In this document: positions 1-7,574 of the stretch, piece after piece
How positions within the stretch are numbered: position 1 is the stretch's first letter
How the letters are laid out: each line of letters opens with the position of its first letter
From: an uncultured Desulfatiglans sp.
GTDB lineage: Bacteria > Desulfobacterota > DSM-4660 > Desulfatiglandales > Desulfatiglandaceae
Assembly: GCA_900498135.1 (NCBI GenBank)
Contig: LR026961.1
Span: forward strand, 2,414,666-2,478,665
DNA: 64,000 bases
Direction: 5' to 3'
Notes under the pieces: generated by a model
Databases searched by the model: none
What the model saw: the letters and a program-made list of their open reading frames with translations, nothing else
Told to the model about the DNA's origin: nothing
Program-made: the position numbers and the translations under genes

Positions 1-762
1 CTCCTTGAAAGTGAGCTTTTCGGCCACGAGAAGGGTGCCTTCACGGGGGCATCGAAGACCCGTATCGGACGCCTCGAACAGGGTAAAGGAGGTACGGTCT
101 TTCTGGATGAAATCGGTGAGATGGCTTTGGGGCTGCAGGCCAAGCTTTTGCGCTTTCTCGAAGAGAAGTCGTTTGAACGTCTGGGCGGCAACCGGACGAT
201 CCAATCGGATGTACGCCTGATCGCCGCGACCAATCGGGACGCTGAAGAGCAGGTGCGTGAGGGTAAATTCAGGGAGGATCTTTATTACCGATTGAATGTT
301 CTACGGGTGCATCTCCCCCCGCTGCGGGAAAGAAGGGAATGTATTCCGAGTCTGGCAAAGCATCTGCTGAATCGTAGCTGCCGGCAGTTGGGCAAGTGTA
401 TCCAAGGATTCGCTCCGCATGTCCTGGACCGGTTCATCGATTACCGTTGGCCCGGCAATATCCGCCAGCTGGCGAATACCATCGAAAGGGCGGTTATCCT
501 CGAAGATTCCGATGTGATTCAGCCCGACAGCATTCATCTTCCCGATGCCGTCATCGTGCCGCAAGCTTCTCCCGAGTGCGAAGCTCAGACGGCCGTACGC
601 TCCCTTGACAGCCACGAGAGGCAGATGATTCTGAACGCGCTCGAAGATTGTCTTTGGGTGCAGAAAGATGCCGCAGCCCTTCTGGGGATCAGTCCACGGG
701 CCCTTAATTATAAGATAAAAAAATTTCATATCACCCATGCCAGATGGCGCCGAAATCGATGA
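1..762 (+). CDS. Sigma-54-dependent transcriptional activator, C-terminal part (5' truncated by window edge)
   Basis: The reading frame is open from base 1 and ends at 762; the start lies outside the window. The first visible residues carry the GAFTGA loop ([15 protein letters not shown]) that contacts sigma-54. They are followed by the Walker B region ([11 protein letters not shown]), the AATNRD sensor I segment, the [11 protein letters not shown] and LPPLRER motifs and the WPGNIRQL sensor II region of the NtrC-type AAA+ domain. The last ~50 residues form a Fis-type helix-turn-helix ([19 protein letters not shown]). The protein hydrolyses ATP to open sigma-54 promoter complexes. One oddity is [12 protein letters not shown], where family members usually have an E-D-I-P pattern. 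The signal domain and therefore the target pathway cannot be seen. It resembles the three complete activators at 51782-56850. Confidence 0.95.
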   Translation, partial: LLESELFGHEKGAFTGASKTRIGRLEQGKGGTVFLDEIGEMALGLQAKLLRFLEEKSFERLGGNRTIQSDVRLIAATNRDAEEQVREGKFREDLYYRLNVLRVHLPPLRERRECIPSLAKHLLNRSCRQLGKCIQGFAPHVLDRFIDYRWPGNIRQLANTIERAVILEDSDVIQPDSIHLPDAVIVPQASPECEAQTAVRSLDSHERQMILNALEDCLWVQKDAAALLGISPRALNYKIKKFHITHARWRRNR

Positions 763-787
763 TGAGGTGCAAGCCGGTCGGTAAGGC

Positions 788-1174
788 TCAGGTCCGGTCG
801 GGGGAAGGCGGGGGTGGGTCCGGCAGCTTGGGGGTAAGGCGGACGTTGCTTTTTTTGAGTTCGACAACCAGGGGAATTCCCTCTCGCCCCCCTGACTCAG
901 TGAGCTCCCCCTCTACGAGGCTGTAAACGAGGTCGAGAAGGGTTTTCCTGAACTCGGCAACAGCAAGATCATACATCAGCCATTCTTCGACGGCTCCGCT
1001 GACGACCACGGTAACGCTTTTTTCTTCTGGACCGCGGGATCCTTTCCTCCTGAGTGTGATGTCCAGAGGTCCGAAGGGGGTCAGGAAGCGTCTTTCCGTC
1101 TCCCCTTTGCGGCCGGTCTTCGTTGAAATGAGCATGACCGGCACGGTCAGGTCCACTTTGTCCATGGTGCTCAC
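788..1174 (-). CDS. Hypothetical protein, 128 aa
   Basis: Unrecognised protein. It is supported as a real gene because the GTG start at 1174 is preceded by a GGAGG Shine-Dalgarno sequence seven bases upstream; an in-frame ATG lies three codons downstream at 1165. The sequence has alternating beta-like stretches (VDLTVPVMLIST, SVTVVVSG) and a helical middle (AVEEWLMYDLAVAEFRKTLLDLVYSL). The C-terminus is proline rich (LPDPPPPSPD). No signal peptide or membrane segment is visible. It is convergent with the sigma-54 activator on its left, with only 25 bp between the two stop codons. No function can be assigned. Confidence 0.6.
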   Translation of the reverse strand: MSTMDKVDLTVPVMLISTKTGRKGETERRFLTPFGPLDITLRRKGSRGPEEKSVTVVVSGAVEEWLMYDLAVAEFRKTLLDLVYSLVEGELTESGGREGIPLVVELKKSNVRLTPKLPDPPPPSPDRT

Positions 1175-1883
1175 CCTGCATCCTCCGGCTCTTGCCGGCA
1201 GACGTGCAAACGCCGATCTCCGCTAAAGGTCATCATGCGCGTCCTCCATGCTTTTTGCCTGTCTGAAATGACATGCTTGAACCGTCTCTTGAGAAAAGGT
1301 TCACCCGCCGGTCTGTATTCCGGAGGCCCGAGCATCGTTTTGCGTCTACCAGGCGGCGCTGCGGCGGACGGTCGCGCATGTCGGCGCAGCCGGCGATGCA
1401 GCCCGTTCTTCGAGGATCGGAACAAAGCAGTCCGCAAGAATTTTCTGCATGCTTGATGCCAAACCCGGTTCCTCTGAGGATGGGCGTTATGTCAATCCGA
1501 TTTCGGCTGATCGCAATCGTGCCTGCTCGCAGACGGTTTTCCCGGCAAAGACGGGTTCAGGGCACATGCCCGCCTCCAAGCAGGGCTTTCAATCATCCTC
1601 TACCGGGACCCTGCGTGCCTGATTCCGGGGGGCGTTTCCCGTTACTGAAATGTAACTCGTATGCCCATGTGGTATCTTTCCGGTTGCATGGGTGGCCAGC
1701 GGTTCCGGAGACAGGAAGCCCTTCCCCGTCTGTGGACCATGTGCAGCATGGTCATCGGCATAAAGGCATTTCTTTGAAAACAAGGGGGTGACAGGACCCT
1801 GGAATTCTGGCATATTGCAGACACATTGAGCCGGTCCGTGGGTTCTGGACGGTCGTCGGCACCCGGCCCGGTTCTTACGATCG
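1175..1883. other. Intergenic region without recognisable gene
   Basis: About 700 bp between the divergent starts of neighbouring genes. Reading frames here are short, arginine/proline rich and lack ribosome binding sites, as expected from GC-rich non-coding DNA. No RNA gene was recognised. The right edge runs into a degenerate copy of the dispersed palindromic repeat. Confidence 0.5.
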
Positions 1884-2052
1884 TTCCTTCCGGAAATGGT
1901 CTTTTTGCCCAATCTCTGCGTCAATCTGCGCTTGCTTGTGCGGCGTGCTATTCGTATGCCTCCGCGCGACCGCTCGATTTCCTTGATCTTGGCAAAAATC
2001 CTCATTTCCGGCCTGGAAGCTATGTCGAGTTCAAAGCTTCGTTTCCGGGTGG
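1884..2052 (+). repeat. Dispersed palindromic repeat, copy A (degenerate short form)
   Basis: Matches the element consensus along its length: left end TTCCTTCCGGAAATGG, then CTTTTTGCCCAATCTCTGCG, the central part with TTGCTTGTGCGGCG, the right arm GGCAAAAATCCTCATTTCCGG, and a diverged tail ending near GTTTCCGGGTGGG. The palindromic centre (normally CTGCAG flanked by GGCGAC and GTCGCC) is mutated to GCTATTCGTATGCC. This is an old copy compared with the ones near 5030 and 45872. Confidence 0.8.
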
Positions 2053-2113
2053 GCCTGCTTCAATCCAAACCTTTTCCCGATCTAAACAACCGAATCAGGA
2101 GGTTGATGAAACC

Positions 2114-2275
2114 ATGGCTGGACCAAAAGACCCCGATCCTCAGAAACTGGAGGTGCTCAGGCAGTTACCGGTTGAGATCCTTCGCCAACTGACACGTGAA
2201 GAGGTCGCCGCATTCCTGGGCGACGATCCTTGGCCGGATTCTTTACAGGAGAAATTGAAAGACTATCTGATTTAG
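2114..2275 (+). CDS. Small acidic hypothetical protein, 53 aa
   Basis: ATG at 2114 follows an AGGAGG ribosome binding site (about 2097-2102) at a somewhat long spacing of about 11 bases. The peptide is mostly helical with an amphipathic stretch (VLRQLPVEILRQLTREEV) and a WPDSLQEKLKDYLI end. No cysteines, signal peptide or membrane segment are seen. It lies 70 bp upstream of folE2 in the same direction and might be co-transcribed. The frame is also open upstream to 1826, but that part reads through repeat copy A and is unlikely to be translated. Function unknown; could be spurious. Confidence 0.45.
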   Translation: MAGPKDPDPQKLEVLRQLPVEILRQLTREEVAAFLGDDPWPDSLQEKLKDYLI

Positions 2276-2344
2276 ACCAAGGGGCGGTATATCCGATTCG
2301 TTGTCATGCCCGCCTTGCGGCTTTGATCAGTTCGGGTGAGATCA

Positions 2345-3275
2345 ATGCAGGATATTCAGAGTCATATGGATTACAGAAACATCGACATCGATCAGGTCGG
2401 TGTGAAAGGGATTCGTTACCCCATCACAGTGTTGGACAAGGACATGGGGAGTCAGCAGACCGTAGCGAAGATCAATATGTACGTGGACCTTCCACGCTAC
2501 TACAAAGGCACGCATATGAGCCGGTTCGTGGAGATACTGAACGAACATAGTCGAAGGATATCGCTGCAGAATTTTTCACAGATTCTTCAGGAAATGAAAG
2601 ACCGCTTAAACGCCGAAAGCGCCCACATGGAGATATCCTTCATTTCCTCCAGGATTTCGGTAAAGTTTTGAAGGGATAGCTCAATGCGGAAAGCGCCCAC
2701 ATGGAGATATCCTTCATTTCCTCCAGGATTTCGGTAAAGTTTTGAAGGGATAGCTCAATGCGGAAAGCGCCCACATGGAGATCACGTTTCCATATTTTGT
2801 GAAGAAAGCGGCGCCCGTCACCGGCTCGGAAGGATTGATGGAATACAAATGCACTTTCAAGGGCTCACTTCGGCGCCGCTCGGACCTTGTGATTATGCTC
2901 AACGTGCCGATCTGCACACTTTGCCCTTGTTCCAGGGAGATCAGCGATTACGGTGCCCATAACCAGCGGGGTGAGGTGCGGCTTCAGGTGCGTTTCAAGA
3001 AATTCGTGTGGATCGAGGATCTGATCAGGCTGGTCGAGGAATCGGCGTCCTGCGATGTCTATTCGGTCCTGAAGAGGGAGGATGAAAAATACGTGACGGA
3101 GAGGGCTTACAACCATCCGATGTTCGTCGAGGACATCGTTCGGGAAATCGCCGTCAAACTGAATCATGACAACAATATCACCTGGTTCGCGGTGGAGTCG
3201 GAGAACTTCGAATCCATCCACAATCACAACGCTTATGCCTATGTAGAAAAGCGCAAAAACGAACCAAGCGCCTGA
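2345..3275 (+). pseudogene. folE2: GTP cyclohydrolase FolE2-type gene, frameshifted by a 148-bp insertion
   Basis: The two halves together encode the FolE2 (MptA/COG1469) GTP cyclohydrolase, the zinc-independent-class enzyme that makes dihydroneopterin triphosphate for folate or queuosine. The N-terminal half (ATG 2345, alternative GTG 2336) runs to LNAESAHME and then hits a stop at 2669-2671. The C-terminal half resumes at 2775 as MEITFPYFVKKAAPV and carries the family motif CTLCPCSREISDYGAHNQRG with the catalytic cysteine, and ends at 3275. Between them sit two tandem 74-bp units (2633-2780). Removing exactly 148 bp joins LNAESAHMEITFPYF in one frame, so the insertion alone breaks the gene. 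Either the gene is inactive in this genome, or the insertion is an assembly or population-variant artefact. The rest of the reading frame shows no decay, so the event is recent. Confidence 0.85.
2633..2780. repeat. Two tandem 74-bp units inside folE2, each with an inverted 47-bp piece of a divergent folE2
   Basis: Units 2633-2706 and 2707-2780 are identical. In each, the first 47 bases read on the reverse strand as LSLQNFTEILEEMKD, which is homologous to the host's own ISLQNFSQILQEMKD (about 2560-2608) but uses different codons at most positions. The last 27 bases read forward as LNAESAHME, again with different codons (CTCAATGCG in place of TTAAACGCC). The insertion is therefore a rearranged fragment of another folE2 allele, with its first part inverted. 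Two units add 148 bp and shift the frame. Confidence 0.95.
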
Positions 3276-3291
3276 TGGGGAGGAAAGACGG

Positions 3292-4587
3292 ATGGGCCAG
3301 GATTTGAAGCAGATGTACCGAACGGTGATGGATGACCATTTTCCCGATGAATTGACGATTTCATTCGGTGGTCAGACCCTCGTTTATCGGAAACGGACGT
3401 GGCGTATACCGGATGAAAAGACCGGCGGGCTGGTCGAAAAGGGGTTGCGCTACGGGGAGAACCCGGGCCAGGAGGCTGCATTGTACGAACTGACAGGGGG
3501 GAACCTGATCCTCGGTGGCTGTGAATTTATCCGCCCGGGATGGGGGCTCGTCTCCGCTGTATCCGAACAGCACATGCTCCAGAGCGGGAAACATCCCGGC
3601 AAGATCAATCTGACGGATCTGGATAATGCTCTGAACATATTGAAATACTTGAAATCCCGCCCTGCAGCGGTCATTGTGAAACACAACAATCCCTGCGGCG
3701 TCGCCTATGGAGAGACCTGCGCCGATGCGTATCTGAAGGCCGACATGGCGGATCGGATCGCCGCCTTTGGTGGGTGTGCCGTTTTTAACCGCCCGATCGA
3801 CCCTATTGCCGCCGCCGAGATTGCCAAGAATTATCTGGAAGTGGTTGGGGCCCCCGATTTCGAGGAAGGGGCGCTGGACATTTTGAAAAAGCGGTCGAAT
3901 CTTCGTGTCATTCGTGTCCCGGGAATGGAGCGACTGGAGGCCTACGCCGCTCTGCGCTTCGTCGATTTCAAGAGTCTCATGGACGGTGGACTGATATTGC
4001 AGCAGTCTCCGTTGAATGCGGTCCGCTCTGCCGCCGATTTGAAGCCGGCCAGCGCCGTTCACGACGGGCGCTCCTATAGCATTGAGCGGGCGCCGGCACC
4101 GCAGGAGGTGGAAGACCTCCTTTTTGGTTGGCAGGTCGAGCAGGGGGTGACCTCGAATTCGGTCCTGTATGTAAAGGACGGTGTGACAGTCGGGATTGGC
4201 ACAGGCGAACAGGATCGCGTAGGGGTCGCTGAAATCGCCGTCTTCAAAGCCTATACGAAGTATGCCGACGCCTTGTGCTTCCGACGGCACGGGCAAGCTT
4301 ATAAGGATTTGGAATTACAGGTCAGAAAGGGTGAAAAAGCCAGGGATCTGCTGGAGGAAATCAAGGCGGAGACCGCAGAGGCCAAGGGCGGGTTGATCGG
4401 TGCTTCCATGGTGTCCGATGCCTTTTTCCCGTTCCGTGATGGTGTCGATGTGGGGATCAGAGAGGGGATCGGAGCGGTGATTCAACCCGGAGGCTCTCTC
4501 CGGGATTTCGAGGTGATCGACGCATGCAACGAGGCCCGTCCACAAGTGACTATGGTTTTCACCGGACAAAGGGCCTTCAGGCATTGA
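3292..4587 (+). CDS. AICAR transformylase-type (PurH C-terminal domain) protein, 431 aa
   Basis: Related to phosphoribosylaminoimidazolecarboxamide formyltransferase, the enzyme that transfers a formyl group from 10-formyl-THF in the next-to-last step of IMP synthesis. Visible family signatures are RYGENPGQEAALY, the catalytic KHNNPCG motif, a GVTSNSVLYVKDG stretch and the C-terminal IQPGGSLRDFEVIDAC block. The ~140-residue MGS-like IMP cyclohydrolase domain found at the N-terminus of bifunctional PurH is absent; only ~50 residues precede RYGENPGQ. It is therefore a stand-alone transformylase-like protein, and IMP cyclohydrolase must be supplied elsewhere. ATG 3292 has a GGAGG site at good spacing. 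It follows folE2 by 16 bp, so the two are probably one operon linked by pterin/folate chemistry. Confidence 0.88.
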   Translation: MGQDLKQMYRTVMDDHFPDELTISFGGQTLVYRKRTWRIPDEKTGGLVEKGLRYGENPGQEAALYELTGGNLILGGCEFIRPGWGLVSAVSEQHMLQSGKHPGKINLTDLDNALNILKYLKSRPAAVIVKHNNPCGVAYGETCADAYLKADMADRIAAFGGCAVFNRPIDPIAAAEIAKNYLEVVGAPDFEEGALDILKKRSNLRVIRVPGMERLEAYAALRFVDFKSLMDGGLILQQSPLNAVRSAADLKPASAVHDGRSYSIERAPAPQEVEDLLFGWQVEQGVTSNSVLYVKDGVTVGIGTGEQDRVGVAEIAVFKAYTKYADALCFRRHGQAYKDLELQVRKGEKARDLLEEIKAETAEAKGGLIGASMVSDAFFPFRDGVDVGIREGIGAVIQPGGSLRDFEVIDACNEARPQVTMVFTGQRAFRH

Positions 4588-4673
4588 GCCGATCCATAAC
4601 CAGAGAGGGAGTGCGGCCGCCGCCACGTGCAAGCGGCGGGCACCACCTCCAAAGGCTCCGGAAAATCGCCCTG

Positions 4674-5000
4674 TCATAAAGGAAAAAGCTCGTAGATCCT
4701 TTGGGCCAGCAGGATATTCCCTTTGACCCGCAGTTTCCCGGTCATGAAGGCCTGCATGCCGTTGAGCTCCCGGTTGACCATTGCGATCCAGGTTTGATCC
4801 GACATGGTCAGGATCACCGAGGGCTCGCTAGGCAGGTTTTCTTCGATGGTGCAGGTGTTATCTCTGATGACGGCGGACCACTGGCCTCCGTCGCTGCCCG
4901 TGATGTCGAACCGGATTGTCGCATCCAGACCCTGAGCGGCGTTTGGGTCGAACGCTTCCGGCATTTTCGCGAAGATATCTCTGACACGTTTGAAAGCCAT
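4674..5000 (-). CDS. SCP2 sterol-binding domain protein, 108 aa
   Basis: A single SCP2 domain: the sequence MAFKRVRDIFAKMPEAFDP, then the core with WSAVIRDNTCTIEE, SVILTMSDQTWIAMVNREL, and the hallmark end NGMQAFMTGKLRVKGN followed by LAQRIYELF. Such small cytosolic proteins form a hydrophobic tunnel for lipids or fatty acyl groups; the ligand here is unknown. It converges on the PurH-like gene, with an 86-bp gap. Repeat copy B begins 30 bp upstream of its start, so its promoter must lie within or beyond that element. Confidence 0.88.
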   Translation of the reverse strand: MAFKRVRDIFAKMPEAFDPNAAQGLDATIRFDITGSDGGQWSAVIRDNTCTIEENLPSEPSVILTMSDQTWIAMVNRELNGMQAFMTGKLRVKGNILLAQRIYELFPL

Positions 5001-5029
5001 GCCCTTGCTCCTTGCTGAATGTAGATAGT

Positions 5030-5203
5030 TTCCATCCGGAAATGGCCTTTTTGGCCAATCTCGGCGTCAATCTGCACGTTTGATTGTGCGGCGACCTGCA
5101 GGTCTCCTCCGCGCAAACACTTGATTTTCTTGATATTGGCCAAAAATCCTCATTTCCGGATTGGAAACTGAGTTCTACCGGAAAATCATTTCCGGATGGA
5201 GAC
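5030..5203 (+). repeat. Dispersed palindromic repeat, copy B (intact short form) with 8-bp flanking direct repeats
   Basis: Near-consensus 174-bp element. The left end is TTCCATCCGGAAATGG and the right end CATTTCCGGATGGAGAC, an inverted match. The body is a long imperfect palindrome centred on CTGCAG: GGCCAATCTCGGCG on the left answers to ATATTGGCCAAAAATC on the right. TAGATAGT occurs immediately before (5022-5029) and immediately after (5204-5211), as expected for a target-site duplication. This is the best copy for defining the ends. Confidence 0.92.
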
Positions 5204-5389
5204 TAGATAGTCGGCTCGGACGGCACCCGGCCGCCGATGCGCTGTGTGGAATGAAACCTTCTCCGATGGCTCGCATTTTGGGGTGACTGGCGGAAAAAGT
5301 CAATGGAATCGACTTTCCATGGGATGGGTCTATCCGACGCGCAGAGATCGTTGACTGCCCATCGTGAACCGATTTTCGAGTACGATCCA
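5204..5389. other. Short spacer between repeat copies
   Basis: About 185 bp without a credible gene or RNA, between copy B and the reverse-oriented copy. It contains GGAATCGACTTTCC-like symmetry near 5308 but nothing that can be called. Confidence 0.3.
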
Positions 5390-5580
5390 GTTTTCAGTCC
5401 GGAATGAGGATTTTTTCTTCGAACGCTGCGTGTGCACAGTCCCCTGCCTCACAGCGTGTCCCGCTTTGTTTTAATATATAGAAAATCGAGCGGTTGCGTG
5501 AATCCGACCTGCAGGCTGTCAAACAAGCGAAGGTGCAGGTTGACGTTGAAAGCGGCAAAACAGCCGTTTCGGAAGGTGGG
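5390..5580 (-). repeat. Dispersed palindromic repeat, reverse-oriented diverged long copy
   Basis: On the reverse strand this reads as an old copy. CCGTTTCGGAAGGTGG at the right is the reverse of a left end. GACCTGCAGGC with AAACAAGCGAAGGTGCAG matches the centre, and CAGTCCGGAATGAGGATT at the left is the reverse of the right arm. Between arm and centre it keeps a diverged form of the extra module (reverse strand GCGGGACACGCTG ... GTGCACACGCAGCG), so it belongs to the long form. It is the only clearly inverted copy in the window. Confidence 0.72.
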
Positions 5581-5651
5581 CTGTTTCCCCTTGCAAATCG
5601 CATGGCTTTGTGTTATGCAGCCCGGCTGAAGGGGTTCAAGCCCCTACCTGG

Positions 5652-5826
5652 ATTCCATCTGGAAATGGTCTTTTTGGCCAATCTCGGCGTCAATCTTTCG
5701 TTTGCTTGTGCGGCGACCTGCAGGTCGCCTCTGCGCAAGCGGTTGATTTCCTTGATATTGGCCAAAAATCCCCATTTCAGGTTTGGAAATTGAGTTGTAC
5801 CGGAAAATCATTACCGGATGGAGACC
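5652..5826 (+). repeat. Dispersed palindromic repeat, copy C (intact short form) with flanking ACCTGG repeats
   Basis: 175-bp short form: TTCCATCTGGAAATGG at the left, CTGCAGGTCGCC at the centre, GATATTGGCCAAAAATCC in the right arm, and a tail ending TTACCGGATGGAGAC. ACCTGG precedes it at 5646-5651 and follows it at 5827-5832; extended to 8 bases (ACCTGGAT and ACCTGGTT) seven match. It lies 80 bp upstream of the likely ATP synthase promoter. Confidence 0.9.
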
Positions 5827-5906
5827 ACCTGGTTAGAGATATTCAACCGGCCTGGATTGGGCTTCAGGTGGAGCTGGAAATCGTTGGCCGCAGACCAAAA
5901 AATGTT

Positions 5907-5935
5907 TTGACAACATGCGCTTTTTTTTGTAAAAG
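5907..5935 (+). promoter_or_regulatory. Possible sigma-70 promoter of the ATP synthase operon
   Basis: TTGACA at 5907-5912 is a perfect -35 box. Seventeen bases later TAAAAG (5930-5935) is a fair -10 box. The spacer contains a run of eight T. The expected start of transcription is near 5942, about 45 bases before the first atp start codon. It is the only promoter-like sequence seen between repeat copy C and the operon. Confidence 0.45.
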
Positions 5936-5986
5936 GCCTTACCCCGTGGATTAACTTAATCAAAATGAAGGAAGGGTGAGTTATTT

Positions 5987-6412
5987 ATGCTTTCGGCAAA
6001 TCACACTCTGCTCATTCAAATTGCCAATTTCCTAATCCTCCTCTTTGTGTTGAACCTGATCCTGTACAAACCGATCCGGCGAATCATTGCGGAGCGGAGA
6101 CAGAGGATGGGGACTCTGGAGCAGGCCGTTGCGGACCTCAGGGAGCACTCCCGGAAGAGCGAGGCTGCCATTCAACAAAGCGTCGTTCAGGCACGCAAGG
6201 AAGGTTTTGCCCAAAAGGAAAAGCTGAAGGGGGATGCGCATAAGGAGGAGGTCGGCATCCTTCAGGAGGCTTCGAGCGCTGTAGCCCAGCGCATGACCGA
6301 GGCTAAAGCCGACCTGGATGCGAGAATGGAGGCCGTGCGGAAGGAACTGGAAGCGCAAGTGGCTGCTTTTTCGAAAGATCTGGCCGAAAAAGTTTTGGGG
6401 AGGGCTTTCTGA
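5987..6412 (+). CDS. atpF': ATP synthase Fo subunit b'
   Basis: 141-aa peripheral-stalk subunit. One N-terminal membrane helix (about residues 8-27, IQIANFLILLFVLNLILYKP) is followed by RRIIAERR and a long charged coiled coil to the end, the normal b/b' design. It anchors the catalytic F1 head to the membrane a subunit. It starts the operon and is followed 2 bp later by the second b-type gene. Paired b' and b genes at the head of an F1 operon, with a and c encoded elsewhere, are common in Desulfobacterota and related lineages. Which of the two genes is called b or b' is a matter of convention; this one has the shorter N-terminus and no leader. Confidence 0.9.
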   Translation: MLSANHTLLIQIANFLILLFVLNLILYKPIRRIIAERRQRMGTLEQAVADLREHSRKSEAAIQQSVVQARKEGFAQKEKLKGDAHKEEVGILQEASSAVAQRMTEAKADLDARMEAVRKELEAQVAAFSKDLAEKVLGRAF

Positions 6413-6414
6413 TT

Positions 6415-7026
6415 ATGAGGAAAGGTGGAACCGGTAAAGGTCTGCGATGGATGTCAGCCGGGCTGATGACCACCCTGTTGTGTACAGCGGCTGTGGTTGC
6501 CTATGCGGCGAGCGGCGGTGGTGAACATGCTGCCGATGACAGCGGCAGGCTGATGGATCTGCTGTATCGCTGTATCAATTTCGCCCTGCTCGTTATCATC
6601 TTGGTTGTTGTGATCAAGAAGACTTCTTTAAAGGACTATTTTGCTCAGCGGAGAGAGGATATCAAGCGGCGCATGGAGGAACTGCAGAAGGAAAAAGCTG
6701 CGGCCGAGGCGCGATACCAGGAACTCGAGCAGAAGTTCAAGGACTTCGAGATCAAGAAGAAGGAGATTGTCGAGCAGTTCAAGGCTGAAGGTCTTGTAGA
6801 GAAAGACAAGATCATTGCCCAGGCGAAGGAAAGGGCCCAACAGATCATGGGCCAGGCGGAATCGACGATTCAGCGTGAGATCCAGGGTGCCAAAGACCGT
6901 TTGCGCGAGGAGATCGTCAACGTAGCGGCCCAGAAGGCTCAGGATCTTATCGTCAAACAGATCAAGGCGAGTGATCAGGAACATTTGGTTGATGAATTCA
7001 TAGAAAGGGTGGGGAAGCTACATTGA
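6415..7026 (+). CDS. atpF: ATP synthase Fo subunit b
   Basis: 203-aa second stalk subunit. The N-terminus MRKGGTGKGLRWMSAGLMTTLLCTAAVVAYA looks like a signal or extra membrane segment with an A-Y-A cleavage-type site. A second membrane helix follows (about residues 48-64, CINFALLVIILVVVIKK), and then a coiled coil from ~70 to 190. Two-helix b subunits with a cleavable-looking leader are known in this group. The gene overlaps the delta start by 4 bp (TTGA), indicating translational coupling. Confidence 0.92.
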   Translation: MRKGGTGKGLRWMSAGLMTTLLCTAAVVAYAASGGGEHAADDSGRLMDLLYRCINFALLVIILVVVIKKTSLKDYFAQRREDIKRRMEELQKEKAAAEARYQELEQKFKDFEIKKKEIVEQFKAEGLVEKDKIIAQAKERAQQIMGQAESTIQREIQGAKDRLREEIVNVAAQKAQDLIVKQIKASDQEHLVDEFIERVGKLH

Positions 7027-7574
7027 GCGGCTCAAAGGTTTCCAGACGATATGCAAAGGCGCTGCTGAGTTTGGGGCAGCAAGACGGTCAATATGAATCC
7101 TACGGGAAGGGATTGCAGGCATTCGTCGACTACTGCAAAGCCAACCCGGATTTTTTCGCAGTCATCTCAAACAAGATCTTCTCGGTGGAGGACCGGAAAA
7201 AGGTCCTTGATTTTGTCCTGGAGAAGAGTGAATTTCCCGCGATGGTCAACAACTTCCTGAAACTCCTGCTCGAGAAGAATCGTATCGGAGCCATCCCGGA
7301 TATCACCGACTACTATGTAAAGCTCACCGATGCGCTTTCGAATGTCACCCGTGCGGATATCCTGACGGCCAAGCCTCTTAAGACTCAGGCCCTGGAGAAG
7401 CTGAAGAAGACTCTGTCCGATTTGACTTCCAAGGAAGTCAGGTTCGAGGTGAAGGTGGATGAGTCCCTGATCGGGGGGCTGGTCGTGAAGATAGGGGATT
7501 TGGTATTGGATGGTAGTGTGAAAGCCCAGCTGGAAGGGTTAAAAGAATCATTGAAAAGGGGTGAATATAACTAA
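7023..7574 (+). CDS. atpH: ATP synthase F1 subunit delta
   Basis: 183-aa delta (OSCP) subunit that joins the stalk to the top of the F1 hexamer. The N-terminal helical domain begins [18 protein letters not shown]. The C-terminal part has the family signature [20 protein letters not shown]. It starts at TTG 7023, which overlaps the atpF stop, and its own stop TAA shares a base with the atpA ATG (TAATG), so b, delta and alpha are tightly coupled. Confidence 0.94.
   Translation: MSGSKVSRRYAKALLSLGQQDGQYESYGKGLQAFVDYCKANPDFFAVISNKIFSVEDRKKVLDFVLEKSEFPAMVNNFLKLLLEKNRIGAIPDITDYYVKLTDALSNVTRADILTAKPLKTQALEKLKKTLSDLTSKEVRFEVKVDESLIGGLVVKIGDLVLDGSVKAQLEGLKESLKRGEYN

Noticed and set aside
1171-1437. 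88-codon reverse ORF upstream of the 788-1174 gene
   Set aside because: Arginine-rich random-looking sequence that would overlap the ribosome site of the supported gene.
2633-2780. CRISPR-like or VNTR interpretation of the two 74-bp units in folE2
   Set aside because: There are only two units, no unique spacers and no cas genes. The content is clearly derived from folE2 itself.
5610-5954. Open frames through the repeats, such as VFLANLGVNLHVCLCGDLQV on the forward strand and AAQANVQIDAEIGQKDHFR on the reverse
   Set aside because: They recur in every repeat copy because the DNA is repeated. Both strands are open, substitutions between copies are not concentrated at third positions, and several copies are broken by stops. 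They are best seen as non-coding repeat sequence, not a protein family.
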